Below, piece after piece: positions 53,362-62,835 of a stretch of DNA of 64,000 bases. The DNA lies in assembly GCF_003704105.1 (NCBI RefSeq), contig NZ_QUOQ01000003.1:602088-666087 (forward strand), written 5' to 3'. Source of the stretch: Brevundimonas lutea (lineage in GTDB: Bacteria > Pseudomonadota > Alphaproteobacteria > Caulobacterales > Caulobacteraceae). Position 1 is the first letter of the stretch. Every line of letters begins with the position of its first letter. The notes under the pieces were generated by a model, which saw only the letters and a program-made list of their open reading frames with translations, had not been told where the DNA came from and did no database searches. The translations under genes and the position numbers were made by a program.

Positions 53362-54039
53362 CTAGGCCCTCGTAAGCCCAACCGAGGCGACCTTGGCCCG
53401 CAGCATGGCGTAGCATTCGCACGTCTGGCGCTCGAGCCCCACGCGATCGTGGATACGGATCGCGCCGCGCGAATAGGGGCTCAGCTTCAGCGCCTTGAGG
53501 CGGTGAGCCAGCTCGCTGACGGTGGAGCGCTGGACGCCCAACAGCCGCGCCAATTCCTCCTGGGTGAAGTTGACGCGTCCGTCGTCGCTCAGGTCGTCCG
53601 CGGTGAGGAGCCAGCGGGCCAGACGCTGTGGGGCCTGGTGCAGGGCCTTGCAGGCGCCGGCCTGCGCCGCCTGAGCCTGATAGAGATCGGTAAGTTCGAG
53701 CTGCCGCGCCTTGATGGTCAGCCGGTCGCGGCTGAGGGCGCGGCGTATCGGCGCCGCGACGAGAGCGTCGCCGGAGGCCCGCACCACCACCTCCCAGGTG
53801 CTTGCGGCGCCGGCCAGGAAGGGCGCCAGCCCCGTCAGGCCTTCGCGTCCGACCACCGCCGTCTCGAGCGTCCGACCGTCGGAGAAGCGGATCTGACTGG
53901 CGAACTGGGCGTCGAGCGGGAAGTGAACCTCCGTGACCGGCGCGCCCTGCTCGATGACGACCTGCTCGGCGCGAACCGCGACCGGACGCAGCAGAGGCCG
54001 GATGGCCGCCTCGTCGCCGGCCGAGTGGAGCGGCTTGGC
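53362..54039 (-). CDS. Crp/Fnr family regulator with unclear 5' end
   Basis: The frame is open from a TAA at 54042 to the stop. From the start of the frame it reads KPLHSAGDEAAIRPLLRPVA, then VHFPLDAQFASQIRF, TAVVGREG, and HTH NFTQEELARLLGVQRSTVSE: a cyclic-nucleotide-fold Crp/Fnr protein. No ATG, GTG or TTG occurs before the GTG at 53856, which would delete the sensor half. So it uses an odd start, has lost its start, or the sequence has an error. The C terminus has cysteines CECYAML. Confidence 0.65.
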   Translation of the reverse strand, partial: AKPLHSAGDEAAIRPLLRPVAVRAEQVVIEQGAPVTEVHFPLDAQFASQIRFSDGRTLETAVVGREGLTGLAPFLAGAASTWEVVVRASGDALVAAPIRRALSRDRLTIKARQLELTDLYQAQAAQAGACKALHQAPQRLARWLLTADDLSDDGRVNFTQEELARLLGVQRSTVSELAHRLKALKLSPYSRGAIRIHDRVGLERQTCECYAMLRAKVASVGLTRA

Positions 54040-54152
54040 TTATCCTGACGCGCCGACGACCCTGTCGCCAGCCCTGGCGAACCGTTCCCGCCGGCCGACG
54101 CCGACGGCTTCCCCCTACCCTTGCGCGGGACGTGACGGAGGCCGGCGCGGTC

Positions 54153-54266
54153 CTATTTGGCCTTTGACTGGGCCGCCGGGGCCGGGGCGGCCGTCTTCAG
54201 ACTGGGCTGGGAGGCGTTCTGCTTCGGAGGCCCCGCCTTCTTCGACCTGCCTTTGGACTCCTTCAT
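54153..54266 (-). CDS. small basic protein, 37 residues
   Basis: MKESKGRSKKAGPPKQN then SLKTAAPAPAAQSKAK, a Lys/Ala/Pro-rich peptide resembling disordered stress-type or DNA-associated peptides. AAGGAC upstream. Coding status moderate. Confidence 0.4.
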   Translation of the reverse strand: MKESKGRSKKAGPPKQNASQPSLKTAAPAPAAQSKAK

Positions 54267-54666
54267 GACATGCCGTCCTTTCCTGTAAGCCGACTCTCTA
54301 CCATGCGCCCTCATCCACAATGAGGCCGTCGGGAGCTGACCCGGCGAAAGGCGTTCAGGATGGCTCGGCAAGGCCGGAAGTCGGCGTGGGTCCGGAGCCC
54401 GCCCGCCGGTTTCGGCCCTCCGGCTCTCCGGCAACTCCCGCCGCTCTGGTCACGGGCCGCTATTCAGTCCAAGGCTCGAGACGTCGCCCGGTTGCGCCCC
54501 CCGCACCTGACCCGGACAAGTCCTCGCGGCAGATCCAGCCGCCGGGCAGGGGCCCCCTCAGCAAGCAATCCCGTCCGACCAGCGCGTGCGCCTGAGTCCG
54601 ATAGCCGACCCATGCAGCCCCTCGGGGCGCCGGGTGTTTATCCCTCGCCTGTCGGGCATGAGGTGG

Positions 54667-54710
54667 GCGGGGGATCGCCGAAGTCACGCGTGGATTCGGC
54701 GATCCCCCGC
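54667..54710. repeat. 16-bp perfect inverted repeat
   Basis: GCGGGGGATCGCCGAA at 54667-54682 and its exact complement at 54695-54710, loop GTCACGCGTGGA. Sits in a gene-free stretch (54267-54940), 231 bases past the histidine kinase stop. No T-run on either side. Rest of the stretch shows nothing. Confidence 0.7.
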
Positions 54711-54940
54711 TCCCCGACCTCCGCCGAATCTGGCGGGTTTCAGCTCGTTCCGCCTTCGGTGTCCGCCTTGGCGCGCCCGTTAGGGACACGTCCGTGGCGC
54801 CCCGCGACGCTTGCGGCCGCCCCAACGGTCGATAGGGGTCGCCCCCGAAGACGGCCCGAGAGCCGGCGGCGGGAGGGACGCGACCGCGGGGGGGCGGCGC
54901 AGGTTGTCCGGTTCGGCTCAGGCTCCAACGACCGCTCGGC

Positions 54941-56695
54941 TCAGTTCTTGGGCCTCAGGGCCTGTTCGAGGGCGGCCCGGAGCTCAGGGAGCCGGTAGGG
55001 TTTGGGCAGGAGGCTCAGCCCTTCCGACCGGGCCGCCTCGGCGGCCTGGCTGAAGCCCGTCGTCAGCAGCACCGGCAGATGCGGATAGTGGTCCCGCACA
55101 TGCTGGGCCAGCTGGCGTCCGTCCAGGGTCCCCGGCATCACCATGTCCGAGAAGACGAGGCGGAAGGCCTGATCTTCCGCGAGGACGGCGATGGCCTCCT
55201 CGGCCGACATCGCCCGGCGAGCGCTGAGGCCGAGATCCTGGACCATCTGAATGACCACCGCCGCCACGCCGTCATCGTCCTCGACCAGGAGAAGGCGACC
55301 GCCCTCGTCCAGGAGGGGCGCGGCGGCCTCCGCGTCGGCGGGCGCCTCGCCCGCGGAGCGGGCGCTCTTGGGCAGGCACAGGCTGATGCGTGTCCCCTCA
55401 CCGGGACGACTGTTGATATCCGTGCGGCCGCCGGACGACCGCGCGAAGCCGTACACCTGGCTTAGGCCCAGCCCCGTGCCCGATCCGACGCCCTTGGTCG
55501 TGAAGAAGGGTTCGAAGACCCGCTCCACCACCTCGGGAGACATGCCGACCCCGGTATCCGTCACCGCCAGACAGACATGGTCGAGCGGAAAGGACGAGGT
55601 GGGCTCCCCCGGAACATTGCGGGCGCTGACGACCAGACGGCCCCCGGCGGGCATGGCGTCGCGGGCGTTTACGGCGAGATTGATCAGGGCGACCTCGAGC
55701 TCGCCGGCGTCCACCTCAACGGGCCACAGGTCGGCGGGGGCGTCGAACGTGACCTCGATATCCTCGCGCAGGGACCGCTCGAGAAGCAGGCGCATGCCCT
55801 CGATCCGGGCCCCGAGATCGACCACCTCGGGCTTGAGCGCGGATCGCCGGGAGAAGGCGAGGAGCTGGCGCGTGAGCCCGGCGCCCCGGTCCACCGCCTG
55901 GCGGATACCGGCCTTCAGCCTGTCGCGCTTCTTGGGGTCCGAGGTGCGGTCGAGCAGATCCAGGCCTCCCGAGGTGATCATAAGCAGATTGTTGAAGTCG
56001 TGGGCTATGCCGCCGGTCAGCTGTCCCAGCGCCTCCATCTTCTGGCTTTGTCGCAGGGCCTCCTCGGCCCGGGCCCGCTCCTCCATCTCCGTGTGCAGCC
56101 GGGCGTTGGCCCCCGCCAGGTCTTGCGCCTGCCGGCCGAGCTCGCCGTTGGCCCGGCGCAGCGCGGCCTGGGCCGCCCCCAGGACAATCATCGCCAGGGC
56201 CGCCATCCCGATGAGCAGGGCCACGCCGCCGTAGCGCGCCAGCCTGCGCGCGACAGGCTCGCTCCCCATCTCCAGCCGGACCTGGCCGAGCCGGGCCCCG
56301 GCCTCCACCACGGGCGAGGCGACCCTGACCGATCCTTCCCGCGACGGCGTTTCGCCGGCCTGAAGACGGGGAGCGGGAGGCGACGCGCCGTCCCGCGACA
56401 GATGGGCCACCCGCTCGCCCCGTTCGTCATAGACGCCGACGGACAGAACCTCCGGGTTCCTCGCCATGGCCCGGACATAGGCCTGGGCGGTGTCGGCGTC
56501 GTCGAAGGCCAGGGGCGCGGCCACCGAGGCCGCCAGGATCTCGGCCTGAACCTGGGCCTCGCGCACCTTCTGGTCCCGATAGTGACGCTCGCTCATCACC
56601 GCGAGAACGAGCCCGCCCAGGACAAGCGCCGCCAGGGTGGCGGTGACCAGCCGCGGCGTGCGCCCCGTCGACAGTCCTTCCACGGCGCCGGTCAC
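54941..56695 (-). CDS. hybrid sensor histidine kinase with CHASE8-like sensor and receiver
   Basis: 584 residues from a GTG overlapping the yfiR stop. Helix LVTATLAALVLGGLVLAVMS, periplasmic CHASE8-like domain (ILAASVAAPLAFDDADTAQA, NPEVLSVGVYDERGE), second helix, H-box TGGIAHDFNNLL, N box ALINLAVNARDAM, G boxes DTGVGM and GSGTGLGLSQVYG, and a C-terminal receiver with LVFSDMVMPG. Third gene of a receptor-YfiR-kinase operon; likely senses what the periplasmic partner relays. Confidence 0.9.
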   Translation of the reverse strand: MTGAVEGLSTGRTPRLVTATLAALVLGGLVLAVMSERHYRDQKVREAQVQAEILAASVAAPLAFDDADTAQAYVRAMARNPEVLSVGVYDERGERVAHLSRDGASPPAPRLQAGETPSREGSVRVASPVVEAGARLGQVRLEMGSEPVARRLARYGGVALLIGMAALAMIVLGAAQAALRRANGELGRQAQDLAGANARLHTEMEERARAEEALRQSQKMEALGQLTGGIAHDFNNLLMITSGGLDLLDRTSDPKKRDRLKAGIRQAVDRGAGLTRQLLAFSRRSALKPEVVDLGARIEGMRLLLERSLREDIEVTFDAPADLWPVEVDAGELEVALINLAVNARDAMPAGGRLVVSARNVPGEPTSSFPLDHVCLAVTDTGVGMSPEVVERVFEPFFTTKGVGSGTGLGLSQVYGFARSSGGRTDINSRPGEGTRISLCLPKSARSAGEAPADAEAAAPLLDEGGRLLLVEDDDGVAAVVIQMVQDLGLSARRAMSAEEAIAVLAEDQAFRLVFSDMVMPGTLDGRQLAQHVRDHYPHLPVLLTTGFSQAAEAARSEGLSLLPKPYRLPELRAALEQALRPKN

Positions 56696-57264
56696 GACCG
56701 ACCTCCGCGGACCGTGAGGGCCAGGGACAGCAGGCGCGAATTGACCGCCAGGCCGGCGTCGCGCGCGGCGTCGTTGTCGATGTGGAACCGGACGCGATCC
56801 CGGGCGATGGCGAAGTCGATCAGGCCGCGCACGGCGGGATCGGCGGCGTCGGTGACGGTCAGGACCGGTCGCGACGCCAGGGCCGCCAGAAGCTCCCGGC
56901 GCGCGGCCGCCTCCAGCCCCCCGAGATAGACGATGTGGCAGCCGGACCGGGCCTCCGCGGAGCTGACCCGTCGCGCCAGCACCCGCCGTCCGGAGATCAG
57001 CTGACCGGCCACCGCCTCGTCCAGCCGCCGCCCGAACGGGTCGCGGCCGGCCACGCAGATGACGATCGGGCTGCCGGGCGAGGCGAAGGCAGAGCCGGGC
57101 CAGTCCACGAAGGCGGCGAAACGGACCAGATAGTTGGCCTTGACGGGATATTCGAGGGACTGGGCGTGCGCCGCCCCCGCCGCGAGGACCACCCACAGGC
57201 CGACCCACGCCGCCAGCAGGGGCGCGTTCGGCGACACAAACCCGAGGCGGCGCCCGGCGGACAT
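56692..57264 (-). CDS. YfiR family periplasmic protein (DUF4154)
   Basis: 190 residues with signal peptide (LLAAWVGLWVVLAAGAAHAQ). DUF4154 signature: EYPVKANYLVRFAAFVDWPG, IVICVAGRDPFGRRLDEAV, LTVTDAADPAVRGLIDFAIA, FHIDNDAARDAGLAVNSRLL. In Pseudomonas YfiR restrains the cyclase YfiN; here the neighbour is a histidine kinase instead. Ends overlap both neighbours. Confidence 0.9.
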   Translation of the reverse strand: MSAGRRLGFVSPNAPLLAAWVGLWVVLAAGAAHAQSLEYPVKANYLVRFAAFVDWPGSAFASPGSPIVICVAGRDPFGRRLDEAVAGQLISGRRVLARRVSSAEARSGCHIVYLGGLEAAARRELLAALASRPVLTVTDAADPAVRGLIDFAIARDRVRFHIDNDAARDAGLAVNSRLLSLALTVRGGRS

Positions 57265-59268
57265 CTAGAATCGCGCCCGCAGGGAAGCGGTGAGGCTGCG
57301 CCCGATGTTGCGGGCCCGGCCGGGGTCTCCGGACTCACGATGGTCACGGTCCAGCAGATTGGCGCCGGTCACCGCCACCTCCAGGGCGTCGGTCAGTCGC
57401 CAGCCCAGCCGCACGTCCGCCTCCACATAGGATGGGACGGCGGCCAGGCCGTCCACCGCCCTGAGCCGGACATCGAGCTCCAGGCGATCGGTGAGGTCAG
57501 CCTGGGTTCCCAGCAAAAGCTGATAATCCGGATCGTCGCCGACCGAGACGAGACCGGTGATGTCGAGCACACCGGGCTTGACCTCGAAGTCCTTGGTGAG
57601 GGTGGCGAGGCCGGCGTTCACGCGCCACGACGGGGTGATGGCGTAGACGCCCCACGCCTCCAGGCCCCAGCTGGCGCCCCGCCCGCCGTTGTCGAACCGC
57701 AGGGGAAACACGGTCTCGGGATCGATCGTCACCGTCCGCAGGTCGTCGTAGCGATTGTAGAAGACCGAGACCGACAGGCTTCCCCGCGGATGAGGGGGCG
57801 TCCGGTAGCCGATCTCATAGGCGACCAGGTCCTCGGCCCGGAAATCGCCGGGCTCAAGAAAGCCCGGTTGGGTCAGCCGCCGCTCGATGCGGTTCGGCGA
57901 GCGGGTGGCGCGCGACACCGCCCCCCAGACCAGGGAGCCGCCGGGCGGCGTCCAGGCGAGCCGCGCGCTGGGCAGGAGCACCGCTCCCGACAGGCTGTTG
58001 TCCTCGAACTTGGCGCCCAGGGTCAAAATCACATTCGACGCCAGACTGATCTGGTCCTGGGCGAAAACGGACCCGAGCCGCACCGTCTCGCGGGGGGGAT
58101 CGAGGAAGGCCTCGGTGGAGGCGATCAGCTCGGTGTCGATCTGGCGCAGGTTTCCACCGACGACCAGACGATGGCGCGCGCCCAGGTCCAGGGCGTGCTG
58201 CAGAGAGAGATCGACCGTATCGGCGGTCTCGCGCGTCCCCGGGCTCGCGCGCTCCACCCGGTCGTAATAGGCCTGGAGCTGCAAGGCCGCTCCATCGGCG
58301 AAGACGCGGCTCCACCCGCCCGTGACATTGCCGCCCGCGATTCCGACCTGGCCGACCGCCTCATGGTCGAAGACATCGGCCTGCAGGCTCAGGCTGTCGG
58401 GGCCCCCGGTCCAGTCCAGGCGCATCCCCGCCCGCAGTCCCGAGAGGCCGTCCCCGGCTTCGGCCCCGTCGGCGAGGAGACTCTCGCCGCGGTCGAAGCC
58501 GCTCACATAGGCGCGCCAGCCGCCCGCCTCTCCCAGGCGACCGCCGTGGCGAAACGTCAGCACGGCGTCCTCCGTCCCCGCCGCGGCGTCCACGACCAGG
58601 CCCTGGGTGTCCTGCGCCGAACGGGTGATGATATTGATCACGCCGTTGACCGCGTTCGCGCCATAAAGGGCGCCGCCGGGACCGCTGATCACCTCGATCC
58701 GGGCGATATCCATGAGCGGCAGATGCCGTTCGTCCCAGAACACGCCGGAGTGGAGCTGGGAGTAGACGCTGCGGCCGTCGATCAGGACCAGGAGCTTGTT
58801 GGCCGTCTCATAGCCGTTGAAGCCCCGGGCGCTGATGGCGTAGTCGCCGGCGTTGACGCGCTGGACCTGGAGATTGGGGGCCAAGCGCAGGACCTCGGGC
58901 AGGCTGGTGGCCCCGGAGCGCCGGATATCCTCCGCCGTGATCACGAAGACGGCAGCCGCGGCATGGCTCAGCGCCTCGGGCCGGCGTGTGACCGAGGTGA
59001 CCTCGACCATGGCCAGCTCCTCCAGCGACAGCTCGGTCAGGTCGCGCGGCGCCGGGAGCCGGGCCAGGGCGGCGTCGTCCGGCACGACAGATTCGCCCGC
59101 CAGCACCGGCGAGCCCGACAGGACGACGCCGGCCGCCGCAAGGCCCGCGGCGGCCCGAACCCAGCCTCCGGAGCCGCCGGCGCGCGGGGCCAGACGACCG
59201 GCCTCCCCGGCCACGGCGGCCTGCGCCGACATTCCGTGATCGGACTGATCGACGTCCATGGTCGCCAT
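57265..59268 (-). CDS. TonB-dependent outer-membrane receptor
   Basis: 667 residues from MATMDVDQSDHGMSAQ after GGGG. Plug domain: LTELSLEELAMVEVTSVTRR (TonB-box area), SLPEVLRLAPNLQVQRV, IEVISGPGGALYGANAVNGV; C-terminal beta barrel ending in RARF. Ligand unknown; the vitamin-receptor-like plug does not settle it. Stop abuts yfiR (next base), so the operon is receptor, YfiR, kinase. Confidence 0.92.
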   Translation of the reverse strand: MATMDVDQSDHGMSAQAAVAGEAGRLAPRAGGSGGWVRAAAGLAAAGVVLSGSPVLAGESVVPDDAALARLPAPRDLTELSLEELAMVEVTSVTRRPEALSHAAAAVFVITAEDIRRSGATSLPEVLRLAPNLQVQRVNAGDYAISARGFNGYETANKLLVLIDGRSVYSQLHSGVFWDERHLPLMDIARIEVISGPGGALYGANAVNGVINIITRSAQDTQGLVVDAAAGTEDAVLTFRHGGRLGEAGGWRAYVSGFDRGESLLADGAEAGDGLSGLRAGMRLDWTGGPDSLSLQADVFDHEAVGQVGIAGGNVTGGWSRVFADGAALQLQAYYDRVERASPGTRETADTVDLSLQHALDLGARHRLVVGGNLRQIDTELIASTEAFLDPPRETVRLGSVFAQDQISLASNVILTLGAKFEDNSLSGAVLLPSARLAWTPPGGSLVWGAVSRATRSPNRIERRLTQPGFLEPGDFRAEDLVAYEIGYRTPPHPRGSLSVSVFYNRYDDLRTVTIDPETVFPLRFDNGGRGASWGLEAWGVYAITPSWRVNAGLATLTKDFEVKPGVLDITGLVSVGDDPDYQLLLGTQADLTDRLELDVRLRAVDGLAAVPSYVEADVRLGWRLTDALEVAVTGANLLDRDHRESGDPGRARNIGRSLTASLRARF

Positions 59269-59318
59269 CCCCCCTTTTCGTCTGCAGAGTCGCGATAGAC
59301 CGACTCGGTTCCCGTACG

Positions 59319-59537
59319 TCAGCTGCCGGACATAAGCACACGCGCCGCCGAAACCCATTCCTCCCCGCAACGGCTGAGGATGCGCAGGTCGAGGCCAAGA
59401 CGTCGAGGCAAGGACGGGGACCGCCGCCGCGCGCGCCGAAGCCCAAAGCGGCCGAGCAAAACCTCAGTGTCCGCGTCGGGATTCAAGCCGGGCGCCATGG
59501 CGGCGCTCAAGGGCGCCCTCCCGCCTCGGACTTTCAT
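59319..59537 (-). CDS. hypothetical small basic protein, 72 residues
   Basis: ATG with GGAGAGG just before. DADTEVLLGRFGLRRARRRS and RLGLDLRILSRCGEEWVSAA. Unknown; coding status uncertain. Confidence 0.35.
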   Translation of the reverse strand: MKVRGGRAPLSAAMAPGLNPDADTEVLLGRFGLRRARRRSPSLPRRLGLDLRILSRCGEEWVSAARVLMSGS

Positions 59538-59675
59538 GGGCCTCTCCTGCTCGCCGTGACGGCGCGCCGACCCCCCGGTTTCCATCCCGGTTTCTGAGTC
59601 GCAGCCTCGACCCTGATCGGGCCGGGCCCGCCCCGGGCCCGTCGCGCCAGCGCCACCCGCCCCCGCCATACGATC

Positions 59676-60476
59676 CTAGGGTGCCTCGCCGCCCGAGCCC
59701 GGCTCGGCCATCTTGCGATGCCGCTCCGCCAGGAGGGTCTGGGGGGTCACGGCGGCGGCGGCCGCCTGGAGCTTGTTCTTCAGCCCCGCCACGACGTCGC
59801 CGTCGCAGCGCTTGAGCGCCTCGTAACCGATCCGGGCGACTTTGGCGGGATGCATCTTCTTGTCGTCCTGCCCGACCTGTGTGTCCATCAGGCCCGCACG
59901 CTCGAAGAACTCCGTATCGGTCACGCCCGGCATTAGGCAGGTCACGACCACGCCGCTGTCCTTGAGTTCATTTCTAAGGGCGAAGGAGAAGCTGTCCAAG
60001 AAGGCCTTGCTGGCGTTGTAGACGGCCTGAAAGGCGCCCGGCATGAAGCCCGCGATCGACCCGGTGAACAGGATGCGGCCTTCGCCCGCCTCCCGCATGC
60101 GCCGGCCGACCTGCTGGGCCAGTCGCACCGTTCCCGTCACATTGGTGTTGATCACGTGCAGAACCTCGTCGAAATCCTGATCGAGGAAGCCCCGGCCGAG
60201 TCCATGGCCGGCGTTGGCGGCCAGGATGGCGACCGGACGGTCGCCTATGCGCGCCACGAGGGCGTCGACGCCCTCCTTGGTCGCCAGGTCGACCTCGAGG
60301 GTCTCCACCTGCGCACCCGACGCCTCCAGGCCCTCGCGCGCCTCGTCGAGCGGTCGGTCGGCGGCGAGGACCAGCGCATATCCGTCCTCGGCCATCAGCC
60401 GGGCCAGCTCGTAGCCGATGCCCGAAGATGCGCCCGTCACCACGGCGAGGCCGGGGCCGGTGTTGCGATCGTCCAT
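59676..60476 (-). CDS. short-chain dehydrogenase/reductase
   Basis: 266 residues: VVTGASSGIGYELARLMAED, NAGHGLGRGF, catalytic Ser in FTGSIAGF and AVYNASKAFLDSF. NAD(P)-dependent oxidoreductase of unknown substrate. Divergent from the SRPBCC gene; each has a GGAAC-N16-GGTT element. Confidence 0.9.
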   Translation of the reverse strand: MDDRNTGPGLAVVTGASSGIGYELARLMAEDGYALVLAADRPLDEAREGLEASGAQVETLEVDLATKEGVDALVARIGDRPVAILAANAGHGLGRGFLDQDFDEVLHVINTNVTGTVRLAQQVGRRMREAGEGRILFTGSIAGFMPGAFQAVYNASKAFLDSFSFALRNELKDSGVVVTCLMPGVTDTEFFERAGLMDTQVGQDDKKMHPAKVARIGYEALKRCDGDVVAGLKNKLQAAAAAVTPQTLLAERHRKMAEPGSGGEAP

Positions 60477-60502
60477 GTCTCATCTCCCGCGGTTGGATGG
60501 GC

Positions 60503-60527
60503 AACCGTCGCCCCGCCCGGCTGTTCC
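60503..60527 (-). promoter_or_regulatory. candidate EcfG-like promoter for SDR gene
   Basis: Minus strand GGAAC-N16-GGTT, 26 bases before the SDR start. Confidence 0.5.
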
Positions 60528-60554
60528 GGGCTTCTATCGGAGACCGGACCGATG

Positions 60555-60579
60555 GGAACGAGTCGGGCCGGGGGTGGTT
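60555..60579 (+). promoter_or_regulatory. candidate EcfG-like promoter for SRPBCC-ADH operon
   Basis: GGAAC-N16-GGTT, 27 bases before the SRPBCC start. Confidence 0.5.
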
Positions 60580-60606
60580 GTCAGGTGACTCTGAACCGGA
60601 GGCCCC

Positions 60607-61176
60607 ATGTCCCAGACCCCGCCGTCCACCGACGCCGACGTCCATTCCGCCGCCTTTCTCGACCAGGACCGTGTCGAGGGCGAGCACGAGGCCGCGAGCG
60701 TGCGCGCGGCGATGATAAATCGCCCGCGTGAGGAGCTCTACGCCTACTGGCGGGACCTCTCGAACCTGCCGGCCTTCATGGAGAATGTGAAGTCGGTGGA
60801 GGCGCTCAGCCAGGACCGATCGACCTGGACGATCGCCGGTCCCGCCGGGATCGACGTCGAGCTCACCAGCGAGATCACCGAGGATCGCCCCGGCGAATAT
60901 ATCGCCTGGACGGCGACCGAGGAGTCCGACGTCGACCATGAAGGCTGGATCGAGTTCCGCGACAACGCCTTCGGCCGCGGCACCGAGGTCCGGCTCTTCA
61001 TCAGCTACGATCCGCCTGCCGGAGTGATCGGGAAGCTGGCCGCCAAGGTCATGCAGCGGGAACCGCGCATCCAGGCCCGGCGTGACCTGCGGCGCTTCAA
61101 ACAGCTGATGGAAACGGGCGAGATACCCACCTCCCAGGCGCCCGACGCCGCCCCGCGCGCTGACCGTCACCTCTGA
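60607..61176 (+). CDS. SRPBCC (START-like) family protein
   Basis: 189 residues. Segment [20 protein letters not shown], then [40 protein letters not shown] fits polyketide-cyclase/START-like ligand-binding proteins of the stress-associated type. Ligand unknown. Followed 22 bases on by the zinc dehydrogenase, probable operon. Confidence 0.88.
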   Translation: MSQTPPSTDADVHSAAFLDQDRVEGEHEAASVRAAMINRPREELYAYWRDLSNLPAFMENVKSVEALSQDRSTWTIAGPAGIDVELTSEITEDRPGEYIAWTATEESDVDHEGWIEFRDNAFGRGTEVRLFISYDPPAGVIGKLAAKVMQREPRIQARRDLRRFKQLMETGEIPTSQAPDAAPRADRHL

Positions 61177-61198
61177 ACATCACGACAAGGATTCGCCC

Positions 61199-62371
61199 AT
61201 GCGCGCCCTCACCTGGCACGGCAAACACAATGTCCAAGTCGACACCGTGCCCGACCCCCAGATCGTCAATCCCCGTGACGCCATCATCAAGGTGACCTCC
61301 ACCGCCATCTGCGGCTCGGACCTGCATCTGTACGACAGCATGATCCCGTCCATGTCGAACGGCGACATCCTGGGCCACGAGTTCATGGGGGTGGTCGAGG
61401 AGGTCGGGTCCCGCTCGACCCTCAAGGTGGGCCAAAGGGTGGTGGTGCCCTTCGTCATCGCCTGCGGCTCCTGCTTCTTCTGCGGCAAGCAGCAGTACTC
61501 GGCCTGCGACAACTCCAATCCCGCCGACAAGTCCGATCTGTCGGAGGTCGCCTACGGCTATCCGGCCGCCGGACTGTTCGGCTATTCCCATCTGACCGGG
61601 GGCTATGCCGGCGGCCAGGCCGAATACGCCCGCATTCCCTATTCCGACGTCGGCCCGCTCGTCATCCCGGACGGGATCGAGGACGAGAAGGTGCTCTTCC
61701 TCACCGACATTTTTCCAACGGGCTGGATGGCGGCCGAGAACGCCGAGATCGAGCCGGGAGACACGGTGGCGGTGTGGGGATGCGGACCCGTCGGGCTGTT
61801 CGCCATCAAGAGCTGTCTGCTTCAGGGCGCGGGCCGGGTGATCGCCATCGATCATCTGCCGCGCCGGCTTGAACTGGCCAAGGCGAACGGCGCCGAAGTC
61901 CTCAACTACCATGAGGTCAAGGTGCGCGAGGCGCTGACCGAGATGACGGCCGGGATCGGCCCCGACGCCTGTATCGACGCCGTCGGCATGGAGGCCCACG
62001 GCTTTTCTCCGGATAATATCCTCGACGCGGTCAAACAGGAGACGAAGCTCGGGACCGACCGCCAGCATGTCCTGCGCGAGACCATCATGGCCTGCCGCAA
62101 GGGCGGCCGGGTCTCGGTGCCCGGAGTCTATGGAGGGATCGGCGACAAGCTGCCTATCGGCGCCTTCATGCAGAAGGGCCTGACGATCAAGACCGGCCAG
62201 ACCCATGTGCAGAAGTACCTGCCAAAGCTGCTCGATCTCATCCTGGAGGGCCGCCTCGACACCACCGACCTGATCAGCCACATCCTGCCGCTCGAGCGGG
62301 CCGCGGAAGGCTACAAGAACTTCCACGACAATCCCAACGAATGGACGAAGGTGGTCCTCAAGCCCCATTGA
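61199..62371 (+). CDS. zinc-dependent alcohol dehydrogenase (formaldehyde-dehydrogenase-like)
   Basis: 390 residues. Catalytic zinc CGSDLHLY and [10 protein letters not shown]; four structural-zinc cysteines in [19 protein letters not shown] (unlike the Tdh in this window); NAD site [20 protein letters not shown]. Resembles glutathione-independent formaldehyde dehydrogenase-type proteins. Substrate unproven; perhaps aldehyde detoxification under stress. Confidence 0.92.
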   Translation: MRALTWHGKHNVQVDTVPDPQIVNPRDAIIKVTSTAICGSDLHLYDSMIPSMSNGDILGHEFMGVVEEVGSRSTLKVGQRVVVPFVIACGSCFFCGKQQYSACDNSNPADKSDLSEVAYGYPAAGLFGYSHLTGGYAGGQAEYARIPYSDVGPLVIPDGIEDEKVLFLTDIFPTGWMAAENAEIEPGDTVAVWGCGPVGLFAIKSCLLQGAGRVIAIDHLPRRLELAKANGAEVLNYHEVKVREALTEMTAGIGPDACIDAVGMEAHGFSPDNILDAVKQETKLGTDRQHVLRETIMACRKGGRVSVPGVYGGIGDKLPIGAFMQKGLTIKTGQTHVQKYLPKLLDLILEGRLDTTDLISHILPLERAAEGYKNFHDNPNEWTKVVLKPH

Positions 62372-62510
62372 GGGGGTGGCCGGGTCCGGGGCGGGCCCGG
62401 CCGCTCACATCCGCCCAGGCCGGGCGACCGCAGGGGCGAATGCCCCCTCACCGAGGGTATTGAGCGCCCGCCCGTGATCGGTCGCGCCGCCGACTGTCCG
62501 CTCGGGCGGG

Positions 62511-62835
62511 TCAATCCGGGACGTTGGCCTCGAGTTCGTCCAGCCACACTCGCGCCGTGGCGTCTGACGGCGCGCGCCAGTCGCCGCGCGGCGACAGCGA
62601 GCCGCCGGTCACCACCTTGGGCCCGTTCGGTACGGCCGAGCGCTTGAACTGGCTGGCCTGGAAGAAACGGACCAGGAATTTCCGCAGCCAGGTCTTTATC
62701 GTGCCGAGGTCATACGCGACCTTCTCGTCCTCGGGCGTGCCGGCCGGCCAGTCGCCGCGCGAGGCGTCCTTCCACGCCTGATGCGCCAGCCAGGCGACCT
62801 TGGACGGCGTCATGCCGTAGCGGGTGATGATCAGG
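62511..62835 (-). pseudogene. C-terminal fragment of glutamine-dependent NAD+ synthetase
   Basis: ITRYGMTPSKVAWLAHQAWK, then VAYDLGTIKTWLRKFLVRFF, SQFKRSAVPNGPKVVTGG, SLSPRGDWRAPSDATARVWL match the conserved end of NadE. Everything before is missing; it is joined in frame to a GalE fragment. A working nadE must exist elsewhere. Confidence 0.8.

Noticed and set aside
56782..59298. 838-codon plus-strand frame opposite the TonB receptor
   Set aside because: Composition is that of antisense high-GC DNA; the receptor and YfiR explain the region.
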